Below, piece by piece: positions 7,486 through 9,527 of a stretch of DNA of 9,527 nt. Source of the DNA: Spirochaetales bacterium (GTDB lineage: Bacteria; Spirochaetota; Spirochaetia; Sphaerochaetales; Sphaerochaetaceae). Within the stretch, counting starts at the first letter, position 1. Every line of letters begins with the position of its first letter. The notes below the pieces were generated by a model that searched no databases, was not told the DNA's origin, and worked only from the letters and a program-made list of their open reading frames with translations. A program made the translations under genes and the position numbers. The stretch lies in assembly GCA_017962865.1 (NCBI GenBank), contig JAGCUM010000027.1, positions 1 to 9,527 of the forward strand. The letters are read 5' to 3'.

Positions 7486-8796
7486 TCACTCATCGGAGCC
7501 TATCTGGGTGTTCCACAGGGAGTTGAAATCCATGTTGAAACCACGCAGCAGACTGAGCACGAAGGCACTGGATGCCTTGTGTATGTCTCTCGGAACCATC
7601 TGTCCGTCCGTGATGAACAGAAGCGGAACCTTGCGGTCATGGCAGATCGAGAGGATATTGCCTATTGTCTGGGTTTCATCTGCCTTCGTGACGATGACAG
7701 ATGCGATATTGAACATCTTGAACTGTTCGAAGACCTTGTCGATATCGATCTTCTTCATGGAAGCACTGACGGCCAGATAGCATCTGGTGTTCTTCTTGTC
7801 AGGCACATTCAGAAGGGTCTGCAGCTTGACATTAAGCTCGTTGTCCCTCGGTGAGCGTCCGATGGTATCGATGAGAATCAGTTCGGCATCGTTGGACTTC
7901 TCCAGAGCCTCGAAGAACTGTGCCTCGTCATCGGCCCTCAGAACGGGGATGTTCAGAGCCTTTCCGAAGTTCTCCATCTGCTCATAGGCCCCTACCCTGA
8001 ACGAATCAAGGGTAATGATGCGGACCTTCTTGCGCAGCTCCTCTGGCGGCAGCGTGCCGTAGATGGCTGCTATCTTTGCAATCGTTGTTGTCTTTCCCAC
8101 ACCGGTAGGTCCCACGAGGGCAAATACCTTCGGCGGATGCAGCTGGCTGTTGTGGTCTATTTCTACCGATCCGACGATCCTGTCGACAATCAGAAGCTCG
8201 AAATCATTCTTTCCGGGAACAACCGGGAACGCAGGCTCAAGCTGCTTGCGGACATCTGCAATCAGCCAGTTGATATAGCCTTCCGAGAAATCATTCATGG
8301 AAAGGATTCTGCGTGCATGCCTCTCAAGGCTCTCGAGCGGGTCCTTCTCCACGACAGGTTCAGCCACGGGTTCCGGCTCGACGGCAGGCTCAACTTCGGC
8401 GACAGGACTCTCTTCCACCGTTTCAGAGGCCGATACCTCTGCTTCCGGCTCAGGTTCGAGGGCAGGATCGGGAGTATTGGATTCCGGATCCGGAGTATAG
8501 GCCTCGCGCTCGAAGCGCCTGATATCCCTCTCCTCCTCGGAGTCAGTCTTCTCTTCCTTTACTTCCGGCTTTTCCGCAACAGGTGCGGGAGCGGAAGGCT
8601 TTGCTGCTGCTGGCGCAGCGGCATCGGACAGAAAACAAGTCAGTTCGCAGTGGCGTTTTCTTCCAAGACCCAGGAAGCCTTTCTCCACAACATCCTTGCG
8701 GCTATGAATTCTTATTCTATCGCCGTACTGCTCGCGGGCAGAACGGACGGCATCTTCGTACGTGGGTGCAACGATTGTAATGTAGTTCACAGGCAA
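7486..8796 (-). CDS. flhF: FlhF-like SRP-family GTPase
   Basis: A protein of about 436 residues with the FlhF layout. An N-terminal domain (residues 4-56: YITIVAPTYEDAV.., GFLGLGRK) is followed by a Pro/Glu/Ala-rich, probably disordered linker (about 57-150). A helical N-domain precedes the SRP-type G domain, which shows the P-loop GPTGVGKTTT (229-238), DSFRVGAYEQ (264-273), DTIGRSPRD (310-318, where SRP GTPases usually have DTAGR) and TKAD (370-373). FlhF normally recruits early flagellar components and sets flagellar number and place at the pole. No in-frame ATG exists: the TTG at 8796 and GTG at 8790 are both possible. GTG fits the family N-terminus (M-x-Y) better, and neither has a strong ribosome site. 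It follows hslU by 13 nt, not a flagellar gene, and no terminator separates it from gapA. Confidence 0.88.
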   Translation of the reverse strand: MPVNYITIVAPTYEDAVRSAREQYGDRIRIHSRKDVVEKGFLGLGRKRHCELTCFLSDAAAPAAAKPSAPAPVAEKPEVKEEKTDSEEERDIRRFEREAYTPDPESNTPDPALEPEPEAEVSASETVEESPVAEVEPAVEPEPVAEPVVEKDPLESLERHARRILSMNDFSEGYINWLIADVRKQLEPAFPVVPGKNDFELLIVDRIVGSVEIDHNSQLHPPKVFALVGPTGVGKTTTIAKIAAIYGTLPPEELRKKVRIITLDSFRVGAYEQMENFGKALNIPVLRADDEAQFFEALEKSNDAELILIDTIGRSPRDNELNVKLQTLLNVPDKKNTRCYLAVSASMKKIDIDKVFEQFKMFNIASVIVTKADETQTIGNILSICHDRKVPLLFITDGQMVPRDIHKASSAFVLSLLRGFNMDFNSLWNTQIGSDE

Positions 8797-8809
8797 ATCA
8801 TAACATCTT

Positions 8810-9527
8810 TCACAGAATATATCTACTGAGATCCTGGTTCTTCACCACGCTTGAGAGACGCTCATTGACATATTCCGGAGTGATATCGACTTTCTGGCCC
8901 TTCATCTCGCTTGCGTTGAAGCTCAGATCGTCCAGAAGGGTCTCCATGATGGTGTAAAGCCTTCTGGCACCGATGTTTTCGGTAGTTGAATTGACCTCAT
9001 AGGCAATCTCGCTGACGCGTCTGATGGCCTCGTCTGTGAAATTGAGTTCAACTCCCTCAGTCTTCAGAAGCTCACGGTACTGAAGCGTGATTGCATTCTC
9101 GGGTTCCTTGAGGATACGGAAGAAATCCTCTGCCTTCAGGTCCTCCAGCTCGACACGGAGCGGGAAACGTCCCTGAAGCTCGGGAATAAGGTCGCTGGGC
9201 TTCGATACATGGAAGGCACCTGCGGCGATGAAGAGGATATGGGAGGTATCGATGACACCCCACTTGGTCGTGACCTTGGTTCCTTCGACAATCGGCAGGA
9301 TATCGCGCTGCACGCCTTCTCTGGAAACATCCGGACTTGAGGAGGCACTGTTCTTGCCTGCAATCTTGTCGATCTCATCAATGAAGATGATTCCCATCTG
9401 CTCGGTGCGCTCCTTGGCGATTTCGAAGGCCTTCTCCTGATCCACGCTGCGCTCGGTCTCCTCCTCGGTGAACATCTCGCGGGCGCGTTTGACCGTAACC
9501 TTACGCCTCTTGGCCTTCGAAGGTCCC
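8810..9527 (-). CDS. hslU: ATP-dependent protease ATPase subunit HslU, C-terminal part (5' end outside window)
   Basis: The frame is open to the right edge and the start lies beyond it; the ATG at 9475 is internal. About 239 residues of the usual 440-460 are visible. They include the end of the intermediate domain (a basic [10 protein letters not shown] stretch), Walker [28 protein letters not shown], the [20 protein letters not shown] segment with the arginine finger, and sensor 2 in [14 protein letters not shown]. The C-terminal LSRYIL tail inserts into HslV to activate it. HslU unfolds substrates and feeds them to the HslV peptidase in the cytoplasm. hslV is expected just upstream, outside the window. 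flhF follows by 13 nt, so they are probably co-transcribed. Confidence 0.96.
   Translation of the reverse strand, partial: GPSKAKRRKVTVKRAREMFTEEETERSVDQEKAFEIAKERTEQMGIIFIDEIDKIAGKNSASSSPDVSREGVQRDILPIVEGTKVTTKWGVIDTSHILFIAAGAFHVSKPSDLIPELQGRFPLRVELEDLKAEDFFRILKEPENAITLQYRELLKTEGVELNFTDEAIRRVSEIAYEVNSTTENIGARRLYTIMETLLDDLSFNASEMKGQKVDITPEYVNERLSSVVKNQDLSRYIL

Noticed and set aside
8340..8520. Repeat-like sequence in flhF that could suggest a DNA repeat array
   Set aside because: It encodes the degenerate Pro/Glu/Ala/Val linker; units are irregular and in frame, so it is protein low complexity rather than a CRISPR or tandem DNA repeat.
8137..8829. 230-codon + strand frame opposite flhF
   Set aside because: Its Arg/Phe/Gly-rich composition is the reverse image of the Pro/Glu/Ala linker of FlhF.

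Overview
The window is ordinary, gene-dense bacterial chromosome of moderate GC content. It reads best as a spirochaete, probably Treponema/Sphaerochaeta-like. The evidence is the gapA-pgk-tpiA-secG run (from memory also present in Borrelia, and as pgk-tpiA-secG in Treponema), an FlhF-type GTPase, and an iPGM-like fragment. This assignment is inference from gene content and order, not from a marker gene.

Layout from left to right: (1) On the + strand, the 3' end of a gene homologous to the N-terminal part of cofactor-independent phosphoglycerate mutase, stopping far earlier than the full enzyme. (2) A bidirectional terminator shared with the convergent minus-strand genes. (3) A minus-strand run transcribed right to left: flavodoxin-like protein, secreted parvulin-type prolyl isomerase, nusB, map and a purine-type phosphoribosyltransferase. 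Spacings are 6, 10, -20 and 44 nt, so this is probably one operon. (4) A terminator and a possible -10 box. (5) The glycolytic operon gapA-pgk-tpiA-secG, also minus strand, with a good sigma70-type promoter before gapA and a perfect 11-bp hairpin between gapA and pgk. (6) flhF and the C-terminal half of hslU, minus strand, running off the right edge. No terminator is visible between flhF and gapA.

GapA, Pgk and TpiA catalyse consecutive or adjacent steps of lower glycolysis, and the first gene belongs to the family of the next step (phosphoglycerate mutase), although its product looks unable to do that reaction. SecG (Sec translocon) and the exported prolyl isomerase concern protein export and folding. 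Map trims initiator methionines, NusB acts in rRNA antitermination, and HslU is the ATPase of the HslVU protease.

No gap between genes exceeds about 100 bases, so no large unexplained stretch exists. I saw no tRNA, rRNA, CRISPR, insertion sequence or phage gene. I found no convincing novel multi-gene system. The items most worth a second look are the shortened iPGM-like protein with altered active-site residues, the unassigned flavodoxin-like gene, and the flhF gene sitting outside a flagellar cluster.
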